A stretch of DNA of 64,000 nucleotides from Citrus sinensis (taxonomy: Eukaryota; Streptophyta; Magnoliopsida; Sapindales; Rutaceae), in contig NC_068564.1 in assembly GCF_022201045.2 (NCBI RefSeq), forward strand, positions 33,137,001 to 33,201,000, read 5' to 3'. Made by a program: the position numbers and the translations under genes. Positions 48,629 to 60,069 of the stretch are shown in pieces. The notes beneath the pieces were generated by a model. That model saw nothing but the letters and a program-made list of their open reading frames with translations, was not told where the DNA came from and did not search any database. Within the stretch, counting starts at the first letter, position 1; each line of letters opens with the position of its first letter.

Positions 48629-51074
48629 ATGGCTTCGATGATATCTTTCAATTTAAAATTTTGCCCACTATGCCCTTCTTCTTCTTCAGTGAGAGCCTCT
48701 CGTGGCTCATCACTCCGACTGGCTCTATCCAACAAGCTTAACAACTCGCTCAGACTCAATTCAAGCTACAGCATTTCCGCCTCTCCTTTACTCTTCCGTC
48801 ATAACAACTTACCCACAACAGTTACTCAAAATAGGCCTCAAACGGTCACTGTTTTTGCCGCAAAAGGTTACAAAATGAAAACCCACAAGGTCATTTTTCT
48901 TTCTCTTTGGTTTTAACTTGTGAGGGTAGTGAATGGGGTATTGAATGAATTTGGTATATTGTAACAAGATATTAACTTTGTTTTGGTTTTTTTGGGTTTT
49001 TAGGCATCCGCGAAGAGGTTTAGGGTGACTGGTAAAGGAAAAATATTGAGGAGGAGAGCTGGAAAGCAGCATTTATTAGCTAAGAAAAACACTAAGAGAA
49101 AATTACGCCTCTCTAAAATGGTCAGCTTTCCTTAAACTCTCTTGATTGTAGGTGTTTATTTATTTTTCATTTATTTATTATCTTTCTTTTTTTTCCCAAG
49201 AACAACAAAATAACGTGTTGAGTGATATTGCAATGTAAATGTGTTGTATTTATCCGTCTATTGTGCTATTGTATGAATTGATTGAACAATCATCAGTGGA
49301 ACATTCACTAAAGGGAAGAATTTGTGTTGTGAATTATGAAGCTGTTCTGGTAGAAGGAAAACAAATACAGATTAATTAGTGTTCAATTTGTTGAGGAAGA
49401 TTGAGTTATAGGCTCCAAGATAAGAATAAGAGATGGTGTAATGTGTCACGTGAGTTGTGCCAATTGATTTGATGAATATATCACGCGAAAATAGTGCTTC
49501 AATGTCTGAAAGTATCAAATCAGCTGGAGAAATTGATTTGTTTCGCCCAAAGGTACACTATCAAAGATGAATGGGCAAAATAGCTTATCATTAAATGGGA
49601 GCTTGGTAATGTAACATCTGTTATACTATTGAATCACTTGATAGGTAGAGAATTTGGACTGTGGGTAGCATGGGCATATGTAATTGTTGTAGGGAGTGAT
49701 TAAAATGCTTTCTGAAAGTTGATTAATTGAGTGTGGGCGCATGGAGAAGACAATATTGGAGATCATAGGAGTTCCGGTTCTTATAGTTATTTGTCTTGAT
49801 GGAGATGGTTTCTCCTTCTCTTTGCTCCTCAAAGTTCAGGATTAATAGAAATTGGAGTGACTGTACAGACTGAAAATTTTTGATATTCTGGATCTTTCGA
49901 TTCTTAATGTTTTATTTCCTTCATCAGAATGATTGAACAGAATTTAGTGAATAGTTAGTCAAAGTCTTTTCCCGGAATTATCTTCTCTTAGTTCTGCTGG
50001 CAACTCATTGGTCCCCAAAAGAGTATACATTTTTTTCAAAATGTAGTTGTACTATGCATTCTTGCTATCTCACTCCTAAGAAAAGATAAAGAACGTCAAA
50101 AATTGACTTCTGATTTGTATTTATTTGCCTCTGATTAGAAATTCTGGGGGTTTCTTAAACAATGATGAGTAGCTCTTCAACGGTTGTCTGGTCAAGGTTT
50201 CAATGCCTGAAGTGTTGATGATAGTGTGTTTTATGTGGCCTGGAGTGTGGTTTTAATGGATGGTTCTTGAGTAGGGGCAAACATGTAACATTAGCTTCAC
50301 AAAAGAAGTTTAGATTTTTCCATTTGGCTTTTTAATGTTTTCATGTGGGAAAAAATTGATGGGTCAGTCCTTATTTACTTACGGCTTGTCTGTTTGCTAT
50401 TCAGCTTTCTGTTGCCTTTGATAAGAAATCTGGAGTGGTAATTTGTATGAACAATTTGTCCTAGAGACTGAATATTACTCTTTTCTTTAGCTCTGTCTAC
50501 ATTTTGTGGGGAGCTTGGGAGAATATTCCTGAGGTTCCTTTTGCTGTAGCTCTTACTATTTTTTTCACTTAAATCAAGTAATACGAACATCACAACAGAT
50601 TGTTTTATTTATTGATATCTCAATAAGAGATGGTGGAACAACTTGGATGAGTTCGTATGGATGCGGCTGAGCTCACAGGCTGATGAAGACATCACCATCC
50701 AACCACCCATTTCATTTATATAAGAAGATAATATAAAATGATTTAAGTGAAATTCAGCTGATTGAAAATGTAATCTGAGAAATGCATTTAGACATGCAAA
50801 GTAATTATGGTAGACTCATTTACTTGACATTGAGTACTCTTAATTATATTGTTGTTTGACTTGAGATGGAATGCAACTTTCTGGGTGGCTTCGATGTTTA
50901 TATCACAGCAACCAGTCATATTTCTTTCAAGTAAGAATTATAGCAATCTCATAGATCTAGCTCTCTGACGTCACTTTAATTTTTTGTTGTGAACAGCACG
51001 AGGTTAGCCGAAGTGACTACGACAATGTTATAGGTTGCTTGCCATATCTCAAGGTTAACAGGCAAGCAAAGTAG
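48629..51074 (+). CDS. RPL35: Plastid large-subunit ribosomal protein bL35c
   Basis: Three exons (48629-48889, 49004-49120, 50997-51074) join in phase to 151 residues. The first ~75 residues are Ser/Arg/Asn-rich with no acidic residues, a typical chloroplast transit peptide. The mature part is the bacterial-type L35 core [22 protein letters not shown], then [23 protein letters not shown], with a C-terminal extension ending YLKVNRQAK. It assembles into the 50S subunit of the chloroplast ribosome. Intron 2 is long (about 1.9 kb) for so small a gene, while the final exon gives only 25 residues. The mitochondrial L35 paralogue is less likely because of the plastid-type leader and the C-terminus. 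Confidence 0.92.
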
Positions 51075-52104
51075 AAGTGATTTTCACAGTTTGCAGACGA
51101 CCTATGTAATTTCCGTTTGCCTGACAGCCTGAATTTCTCACATTTTGTTTGTTTGCTAACAACGAAGTGCTAGCAATTGTTTTATTTACCCTAATTGATC
51201 ATTTTGGCTCTTATTTTGCTGATGTTTCCACCACAAAGCTCAAAATCAAGCAAAGTTCACTAGTACAGTATGCTTGTTGGTGTTGGTTGTCAAGGCTAGC
51301 GGGTGGGTGCTTTTAATAAAATCTCTTAATAATCTTTGATAACTGATGATATAACTTCAACTATTGGGTCATTTTCGGCGGCATGATTACGCCGGTGATA
51401 ATATATTTAAGTCTTGTGCTTATGAACAAAAGTGTCCATCATGTGGATCCAAGATAAGGCAAAAATTAATTAACATGAGCAAGTAGCCATCCGTTTGACT
51501 TCGGAGAGTGAGATCAAATACTATATAATCCCGCGTAATCTAAATGCTACAAAAAAAAAAAAAAAAAGAGTACTAACAGAGGATCTAACTGTCCATATCA
51601 ATCACCATCTTCCTTTCATCATCAATTTGATGTAATCGGATGATGATGATACTATTTAGGATCTAAACGATTTTGATGATAGTTGTATCGATCCCATTGG
51701 TCAATCCGACTTTGTGCATTTTGACATGTGTGTGGGGTACTAATATTTCTTATAAAACAGCAATCCCAGTTCTATTAGAGACTTCACGCTTTGCCTACAA
51801 CTTAGGGATGTCTTTTCAACATATTATGGGTAAATACGTCTCTGAATATGGAAAGTTTTCTTTTAAAAATATAAAGAGGAATGCCTAAATAGGTAAAAAT
51901 CCGACAAATAGACCACAGGACTAATAAGAGAAAACTTACCTTACATTTTACATCGTTTAAAGTTTAAACTGTTTTATTTTTGGTGTGTTATGAATTTTGA
52001 ACTTAAAGTGGACTAAGTTTAGAGTTTTTCTAGTATTATGGTTACGTTTTTAAAGAATTTGATAAACACTTATTTTTGTAATTTGGAGTCAAAGTTACTT
52101 TTAT

Positions 52105-52330
52105 TAGGGGTGGGCGCATTTGGGTTCGGATTATCCAGATCAAACTTCGAGTTAATTAGATTGGAAAAAAAGTTATTCAAACTCAATTAAACTTGTAATT
52201 CGACGCAATCTGATTGAATAAATTCTTATCTGATCAGGTTGAGGGATTCATCTACATCCGATCTGAACATGAAATTTTCGAGTCAGGTTAGGTCATATTG
52301 TTATTAAATTATTATTTAAATGTCATATTT
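52105..52330. repeat. Degenerate dispersed repeat
   Basis: Rich in GGGTTCGGATTATCC-type sequence with TTAGGTCATATT near its right end, like the repeat at 14385-14575. Confidence 0.3.
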
Positions 52331-52943
52331 TACTTATATGATGAATTTATATTTCACAGCTATAGTTTTTATTTTTTTTCCACAATAAGTGTCTCTTGAG
52401 TGCCAAATTACCTTAACAACATAACAAACCTTTGCAATAATGTTATAGATTCAATAGTTGAATCTCAATTTAAATCTCAAAAATTATATATTATTTATTT
52501 ATTAAATAATAAATTTCATAATTTGTAAAATTAATATTTTATTATTTAATAATTAAAAGAATCATGACAGACATCTTTATTTTTTTAATCCCAAATTAAA
52601 TATGTCAATAAAAACTTGTGTTGACAATCAATTATAAAAATTCTTAATATTACTTGGGTGACCTTTCATGTGCAGTACAGTGTATTCCTACTTGAGAAAA
52701 TGAACACATGTCAAATTGTGAGATTTCGAGATCCAATACTCGAATTCCTTGTTACAATGAAATAGGATAACGACAAAATCTTCACATTCAAATCGCATGA
52801 TTACCTCAGAGTAAATAATTAAGAAAGTTCCTTAAAAAAAATAATAATGATTTAAGGGAAAAAAAAATGCGGCTCAGTTCATGATTACCAAATACAGCCG
52901 CCCTTACCCAAAACTTTCTTTTCACGGCATCCAATTCAACAGT

Positions 52944-53097
52944 CCACGTGTCAAGTCGAAGAACCATTTTTGTCGATCTACTGCAGGATCCTGCGCCACG
53001 TATCAGACCAAGCCAACGACCGCCGGCTGCATAACGGCTGCCCGTGGCCCCCACATATATCCATTAACTCGTACGATATGTGTGCATAAAACACGTG
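52944..53097 (+). promoter_or_regulatory. Two G-box/ABRE motifs
   Basis: CCACGTGTC at 52944-52952 and ACACGTGC near 53091-53098 lie roughly 530 and 380 bp before the start codon at 53475. CACGTG G-boxes, and ACGTGTC in particular, bind bZIP/ABF or bHLH factors, so ABA or light regulation is possible. Confidence 0.4.
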
Positions 53098-53474
53098 CTC
53101 TATCGACGTCATTCTCGAAATTACCAAAATCTCCCACCGCTCGGATGCCATTAAAATCCTGTTGTTTTGGGGTTATTTTAGTCATTACGTACGCAAACGC
53201 GGGATTTTGCACCTGCTCGCCGTCATATTAACACCGTTAAAGGTCTCTCTCGTTGTCTCAGAAAATTAGGAAAAAAAATTGGAAAAATATAAAGTTGAAG
53301 AAGTTAGGGTTTGAGAATCTGCCGATTATATCTGCGATCAATCTTATTTATATCACTTAAAAAAAAAAATCGTATTTTCTCAAATTTCAATATTTGTTGG
53401 TAAAGAAAAATCCGACTTTCCGTAAATTTCGGTTCTGTGTTTGGCGCGAGAGAAAATTTCGACAAATCTTTTTG

Positions 53475-56415
53475 ATGGTTCAGTTGATGAAATCAGGGAA
53501 TCCGAAACCAGATCCTGAGACGACGTCGTGTCGGGAGAAGGTGCCGGTGAAATTAGAGATCGTTGAAGACTCGTTAGATGAAGAACACGGTCCTCTCAAT
53601 AAGCGATCTAAGCCATCTTCAACTCTTCAACAACAGGTATGTTTGATTCCCGAGAAAGATTGGGAAAATAAAAGAAATTAATGAAAAATTAAAATATTGG
53701 CCATAAAAATGTGAACGTTGTTTAGTTTCAATGTGGCTCTGTATTAGTTTGACCCGGTGATTATGTTATGGTTATTATCAATATGTAATTCATATTTTTT
53801 TTTATTGTGTTATTGCTGGTGATTATTTTTCAGGCATGGAGCGCTTGGAATGATAATGATTCGTTTCCAATTCCCCCATCTCAATACAACCCTCTTGATG
53901 AGCCTAGTCCTTTGGGTCTGCGGCTGAGGAAGAGCCCATCGTTGTTGGATTTGATTCAAATGAGGCTTTCCCAAGGAACTGAGAATGGTACTGCTACTGC
54001 AGTAAAGAAGGAGAGTAAAGCCACTGCTGGTTCTTCTGGTAGTACGGACAAGCTTAAGGCTTCTAATTTTCCTGCTTCAATTCTGAGAATCGGGCGTTGG
54101 GAGGTGATTACTACAAGTTTTGGTTTAGTTGTGTCTTTTTAATTGATTTTTTTGCACGTTAATAAGTTACTAAATTTTTTTTTGTTTGTGTGGCAGTACA
54201 AATCGAGATATGAAGGTGATTTAGTGGCTAAGTGTTACTTTGCAAAGCATAAGCTTGTTTGGGAAGTTCTTGAAGGTGGTCTCAAGAGCAAAGTAGAGAT
54301 TCAATGGTCAGATATTATGGCTCTGAAGGCAAGCTGTCCTGATGATGGACCTGGGACCTTGAATGTTGTGGTAATGTTATCAACTGATTGTACAGATTTT
54401 GTTTTTGTGTTCCATGGTATAAATTGATTTATTGGTAGTCTGTTTCGTACTGCAGCTTGCTAGACAGCCCCTTTTCTTTAGGGAGACTAATCCGCAGCCT
54501 AGGAAGCACACTTTATGGCAGGCTACTGCAGATTTTACTGATGGGCAGGCTAGCATACACAGGTTAGATACTTGTTCCTTAATTGGTGATTTTTCTACCT
54601 TAGCATTGATCAGATGATTTTATGAACTTTTGAGGCTGAAGTTTTCTTTGTTGGGTATTATGAGTGAGTTATGCTTCTTCTTATCAATTAAACTTGGGAT
54701 TTTTTTTTTTGGTTTAATTTATTTGAGGGGTACTGAATACATCCATTTTGTGTATAGATCGTGATCAATGTACCTAGGGTAGCGACATTCCATCTTTGAA
54801 GCTTGGACTACCATTTGTTTCCCCATAATTATATTTATTATCAAGGATTTCAGCATAGTTTGTGTGCCTTTTTTTTTTTTTTTGATAGGGTTCGTGTGCC
54901 TTTTTAGTTGAGAAGATGAGCCCTCTTTGAATACATTGGTTATCCAAAATCATTTTGTCAGACTTAAGGACTTACACATTCCTTTTCTACTACGCATTCT
55001 TTTTGAATGAGATGTTCATACATGTTTTATTAGGCTGAAAACTGATGAAAATTTTAATATTGTGATCTGTAGGCAACATTTTCTGCAGTGTCCGCAAGGG
55101 CTGTTGAACAAACATTTTGAAAAGCTTATCCAATGTGATATGCGTTTGAACTTCTTAAGCCGACAGCCAGAAAAAAATTTGGAGTCACCATACTTTGAAC
55201 CAAGGTCTTCTATCTGTGAGGATGCGGAAGAATTTAAAGGTGATCAACTGGAGAGAAAAGGTCCATCTTTCTCAGGTTTTCAGAATCTAGCATCACCAGC
55301 AGCTTATTCATCTTCCTTAGAAATTGAAAAAGGGGAACCTTCTGGTATTGGATCGGAACAAATGTCTCGGGAAGCCCCCTCTCCCAGCTCAGGTACAAGA
55401 ACAATATGTTCTCTCAGTTCTGAAGTTCTAATGTTCTATCCTTTCTTTGCTAAGTTTTTATTGTTACAGTTTTTTTTTATTGAAATATACTGGGAAAAAA
55501 AATCTCGTACTTGTGATGACGTTATAACTTGTGATAGCCCTGGATTTGTGAAGCACTGCATTCTCGGGCAAGCCATTGTTCTCACTAATTTCTCTAGCTT
55601 TTAAGTAACTGTTGAATTTCTTGTGGAATGTTGTCACTGCTAAATATTTATTGAATGCTCGAATTCTGGTATCATGTGATCTCAAGATCTTGGTTATGAA
55701 ACCATAATTCTTGTAGGCTCTTATTACATTTATCATTGCACATTCTAGTTATTTTCTCAATGTGTCACTGATTTCCCTTCTAATACTAGTGATGGACAAT
55801 CGTGCAATTGAAGGGAGTGGAATTGGTGAAGTAAACTCAAAGGCACCAAGGAATTGGGACAAGATTAAAGTTCCAGGGCTTCACCCTTCTATGTCTATGA
55901 GTGATCTTATGAACCACATCGGAAATTGTATATCAGAACAGATGACCTCTGGAAACCAACCCCTGTCTGAGGAAGGATCAGACTACCGTAAGTTCTTGGA
56001 CATTGCTCAGTGCCTCTTCAGTGACACTCAAGCAGCAGCAGATGATGGTGTTGATGATGAAAAATTCCTTATGTCAAGAGTCAATTCTCTTTATTGCCTT
56101 CTGCAGATGGATCAACCAGATGTAGGCCAAAACTCTCAAGTTATTGGGGAAACTTCTGACGGAAGACCTGATGATGTAAATGGAAAGAGTGTGCAGCTGA
56201 ACACTATGGAATCAACGCATGATAACAAAATGAGAGATAATATTAAACCTTCCGAAGGGGATAATGCTAAGGATGTCTCTGGGAGCAAGCCCACAACAGG
56301 CATGTCAAGGAAAGACTCATTTGGGGAGTTGCTGCTTCATCTCCCCAGAATCACATCTCTTCCAAAATTCTTGTTTAACATATCAGAAGAAGATGGTGAC
56401 TCTCAAGCTAGATAG
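53475..56415 (+). CDS. TRF2/HOY1-type PH-like domain protein (TRF-like)
   Basis: Six exons (53475-53636, 53834-54103, 54197-54370, 54456-54562, 55073-55392, 55790-56415) join in phase to 552 residues. The N-terminus is acidic and Lys/Pro-rich. Residues about 55-100 hold the conserved block AWSAWNDNDSFPIPPSQYNP and SPSLLDLIQMRLSQ. A globular region follows (about 130-265, LRIGRWEYKSRYEGDLVAKCYFAKHKLVWEV to RQHFLQCPQGLLNKHFEKL), matching my memory of the PH-like domain of plant TRF2/HOY1 or TRFL8-like proteins. The C-terminal part is Ser-rich and disordered and ends with RKDSFGELLLHLPRITSLPKFLF, which looks like a short conserved interaction motif. The cellular role is not well known; a nuclear role has been proposed from the name only. 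Splice assignment is firm; the family name is moderately sure. Confidence 0.8.
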
Positions 56416-57082
56416 TTAGCTCTCTTTGTTAAAAGAGTACCAAGGATTAAGCCTCTTTGCTCTTGTGGATTTGAAAAGATTGCTGGTGTTTAATATTATC
56501 TGAATATCAATCGGAACAGATGCTAGCCTTGGGGTCTAGATGGATTCAGAAATTTGGTTTGATGAAGAATCCTGCTAGAATATCCCATGTAAAAAAACGA
56601 AGTAGGTGTTGGTAGCTTCAGCGTTTGCTTGGTATCTTGTAAAACAACCTCTTATTATAACTTGTAAGTAAAGTAAATTTAATCTCGATCCTAGCAAGTT
56701 TACTTTTGGTCAGTAAATTAGATCTCCATCTGCTGATAGGCCTTCTTCCAGGTGCCATGTTATTCATGCACAAGCATCAGTTGATTTTCATTTTTTTTTT
56801 AAGGGTATTTTGTGTCTTGGGTATATTACAATTTTGTGAAAATGATTTTACCGGGGTTTGCTTTGGCAGAAACCCATTAACCACATTAAAAATTCAGTAG
56901 TCAGGTAATGACAGCCCCGTTGTACACAACGAAAATTGAATGAAAATATCATAGTGTGTATTCTTGAATGAAAATTGAATAACCCTTGCAATTGGATTAA
57001 ACAATATCAAAGCTTTTATCATTCAAACGGACTATGTTCTGATTGCCCTATTAATTGAATGATGGGGGGTGCGGGAGGAGAT
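56416..57082. other. Convergent 3' flanks
   Basis: The region between the stop of the TRF-like gene (plus) and the stop of the RING gene (minus). It should contain both 3' UTRs; no further gene is seen. Confidence 0.5.
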
Positions 57083-58477
57083 CTAGCACAAGCTGGCACA
57101 TATAAAGCACAAAGGATCTCTGGAAAACTCTTCTGGTGTGGCTGAGAGCAAGCATTGTTCATGAAAGGCATGACCGCATGCAAGAACAGCAACCTCTGGA
57201 AGTCTAGCGAACACTTGATATTCATATTCTTCGTGTTCATAATCATCTTCTGCTTCCTCTTCGATTGGTCCATATGCTAGATCAATATCACATAAACAAC
57301 ATCTCTGTGTCTGTTCTAATGCTTCCTCCTCAGATTCTTCGAAACCTGCATTTGGCAAAGCATTATTATTCACATTATACGTAGCCTTGTTGGAGCATTT
57401 TAAAGCCTTGTCCAAGACTAACATTCTATCAAAGCCAAGTCTTGAGTCTGGAATCTTGATTCCTTATACAAGACCTATTCGTCAAAATTGGTTATGATAC
57501 CATGCTCTTCATGTTTCACAGTAACTCATAAGTCGAATTTCTTTGACTCAGTGTTGAGTTACTATGAACCAGTGGCACTTACAGAACCTAAGCAAAGTCC
57601 TTATCTTTTAGATAATAACAGTCAAATAAGAACGGAGCAAACAACGCGAAACCTTGGAACTTACCATCCCAAAAGATATGAAATCGGGGAGGAGAGGTGG
57701 AAGTGGGATTTCCCTTTTTTGAGGGTTTGTTAGTATGATTCTTGGGGCCTGGTTTTGGGGTAACTTTCTCAGCTTGCTGCTTCTTCTTCACAGATTGCCG
57801 AGTGATTTCCTCCTTTCCTTTGATGAGAGCCTTTTGGCTTGTTGACGGTCCCGTATTTGTATGATCCTCATTCTTCTTAAACAAATGTGCAGAATTTTGC
57901 AAATTATTTTCACGTTGTGAATGTGAATCCCGGCCCTGGCCAGCTCTGCCAGCAAGTGGTAGCTTTGGTTGATCTTTATCAAATTGTTGAATCTTCGCCT
58001 TTCCCTTCAGATTCTTTTGGCTTGCAGATAATCTTGGACGATCCTCCTTCTTCTTAATCGTACATGCAGAATTTTTAACCATTTTCGAAATACTTCCACT
58101 TTGTGAATCCTGAGCGGGATTGCCTGAAAGCAGCCGCTTAAACGACTCTTTCGAAGATTGTTGAATCCTCTCCGTTCCCTTGGAAACCTGCAGGCAAGTT
58201 GATGCTGCTCTTGTGTGATCCCCATTCTTATTTACTAAAACCGTAGGATTTTCGACGTTTTCTGAACGATTCTGAACATGATTGTCTGAAGCAAGCATTA
58301 GCAACAGCATTAACGAAAGAAGATTTGTTATTGAAAATAGATAAAACACTGAAACAATTAACAAAAGGGATGATTTTGTATGCAAATAATTTTACCCGCA
58401 TTATCAGAACCCCGCTGTAACCCAGAAGGGTTTTGTTTTCTCGTCACAGTCTTAGCGTGGCTACATCTTGAACCCAT
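57083..58477 (-). CDS. RING-H2 finger protein with three 59-residue repeats
   Basis: Three exons (58396-58477, 57665-58285, 57083-57345) join in phase to 321 residues. The N-terminal two thirds are hydrophilic, Lys/Ser/Gln-rich and predicted disordered. They contain three degenerate copies of a 59-residue unit beginning at about residues 40, 99 and 158 (NPTVLVNKNGDH, NSACTIKKKEDR, NSAHLFKKNEDH). The C-terminus is a RING-H2 finger: C250-x2-C253, a long acidic insert (EEEAEDDYEHEEYEY), CGHAFHEQC and C314-x2-C317, ending four residues later. It is presumably an E3 ubiquitin ligase; the long first loop is unusual. The start at 58477 gives MGSRCSHAKTVTRKQNP, a possible N-terminal anchor region (glycine 2, cysteine 5). 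I do not recognise a named homologue. Confidence 0.8.
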
Positions 58478-60069
58478 GTGGCACGAAAATTCAGCAGACG
58501 ACAAGCAAGGAAAGGCAGCAAAGGGGGGTATGTGTATATTTATAGAGACGAAATAAAATTATAATAAATTGAAGCAGAAACCAAATTTAGTACGGAAACA
58601 ATAAAAAAAATCAAGTCCGAATTAGAAACTAATTACAGTAACACCGTATCCATATGTATAGGACTTGTACAAAAAGTTAAAGTTATATATCTGTGGAACT
58701 TATAGGGCAAAATTATGTTGTAACAGTGGTACCGTATCACTGTTGAAATCAGCCATTGAATTTATAATTATACAAATGTATTAGCTAGATAATGCCTGAA
58801 AACAACAGTAATACTGTACTATTGTTGCAACATAGCTGGATCCGAACTTATAAAAACGCGCCCAATGTTGTTCGGGACTTTTTTGCTTATTTTGTAAACA
58901 ATGGTGTTATGCTATGCTTGTAATTAGACAAACCTTTAAGGATTTAACCAAAGCAAAACTTGAAATAATAGAACTATTTCGTATTTTCCTTTTTGTTAAT
59001 TAAGTTTTATATTTAAATAAAATATAGGCTTATAGGGGACATAACTACTTTATAATTATAATTGAGTCGTCAGCCATCACCACTATACAAAAATTGATTG
59101 AGTCAATGTTCAATTGTATGACTTACTTATTCAGATATGTCTGGTTATCACGTCAAAGACCTGGGAAAGTTCAAATTCTCAAATTTATATCAAATTCGAA
59201 TCGGTTGTCTAGCTAATAATATAGGCATAAAAGGAAAACTGACACTCCATAAATATAAAGAAGAGTAACGATATGCTTAGAAAAGTTGGAATACAAAGAA
59301 TATATCTCAATCTATCCTTCTTATCAAATTCCAGTGTAATTCTGGTAAAAGAAAACAAAAAATCTCTTTAATGAAGAGAAATAGAAACTCTCTTCAATCT
59401 TGGGCACGCCGAGAATTCTTTATCTGAATTAAAATGGTGAAAATAAATAAACAAATGAAGAATTTTGGGTGATATAACTGAAGTTCAGCAAGTTTTCACT
59501 TGCAAGATTTCCAGCCACTTAAGCAACATAGCCGGGATGAATTGATACTTCTTCAGGCCTGTTGGTGAGGAAAAGGATCCAGGCAAAAAGAATAGTGGTT
59601 TGGTAGGAGGTAAGAGTCATGATGAGTCATTGACCATGAACATTTTTCCTTGATGGCACCATCAAAGTCTGATGAGATTCCCCTGTATCAAACAAATGGA
59701 TGCAGAACTTGTATCACATGCAGAAACCAAAGTTGCTTACATTTATCCTCCAGGGGAGGAAGAGACCAAACTGAGTAAACATAAGGCTTACCTTGTTAAT
59801 TTTTTGGTTCTTGTGGCTGAGGTCCTGCCCTGTACAATTGATTAATTGGAAATACCATCAGCACACAACTTATTTGGACAAGCAGACGGGAATCATTTCT
59901 CTTCCAAGCGGAGGATCATTCACTCCTGTCGCCATGTAGGATGGGTTTCCTGTCTGGTTTCACTGGATAGTTGGTGACTCGAGGAAATTTGGACTCATTA
60001 AACAGCAGCTGTGCAGCAGACAAATTTGAAGGACCAACCAATGGCTACCTGGTATGCATTTGTGTCTTT
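58478..60069. other. Intergenic between the RING and PPR genes
   Basis: About 1.6 kb holding the RING gene promoter (left) and the 3' UTR of the PPR gene (right, perhaps spliced). No other gene is supported. Confidence 0.5.

Larger units (their letters stand above)
51075..53474. other. Intergenic, about 2.4 kb
   Basis: No gene is supported. It holds a degenerate repeat at about 52105-52330 (start GGGTGGGCGCATTTGGGTTCGG) that resembles the one at 14.4 kb, and the promoter of the following gene with two G-boxes. Confidence 0.5.
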
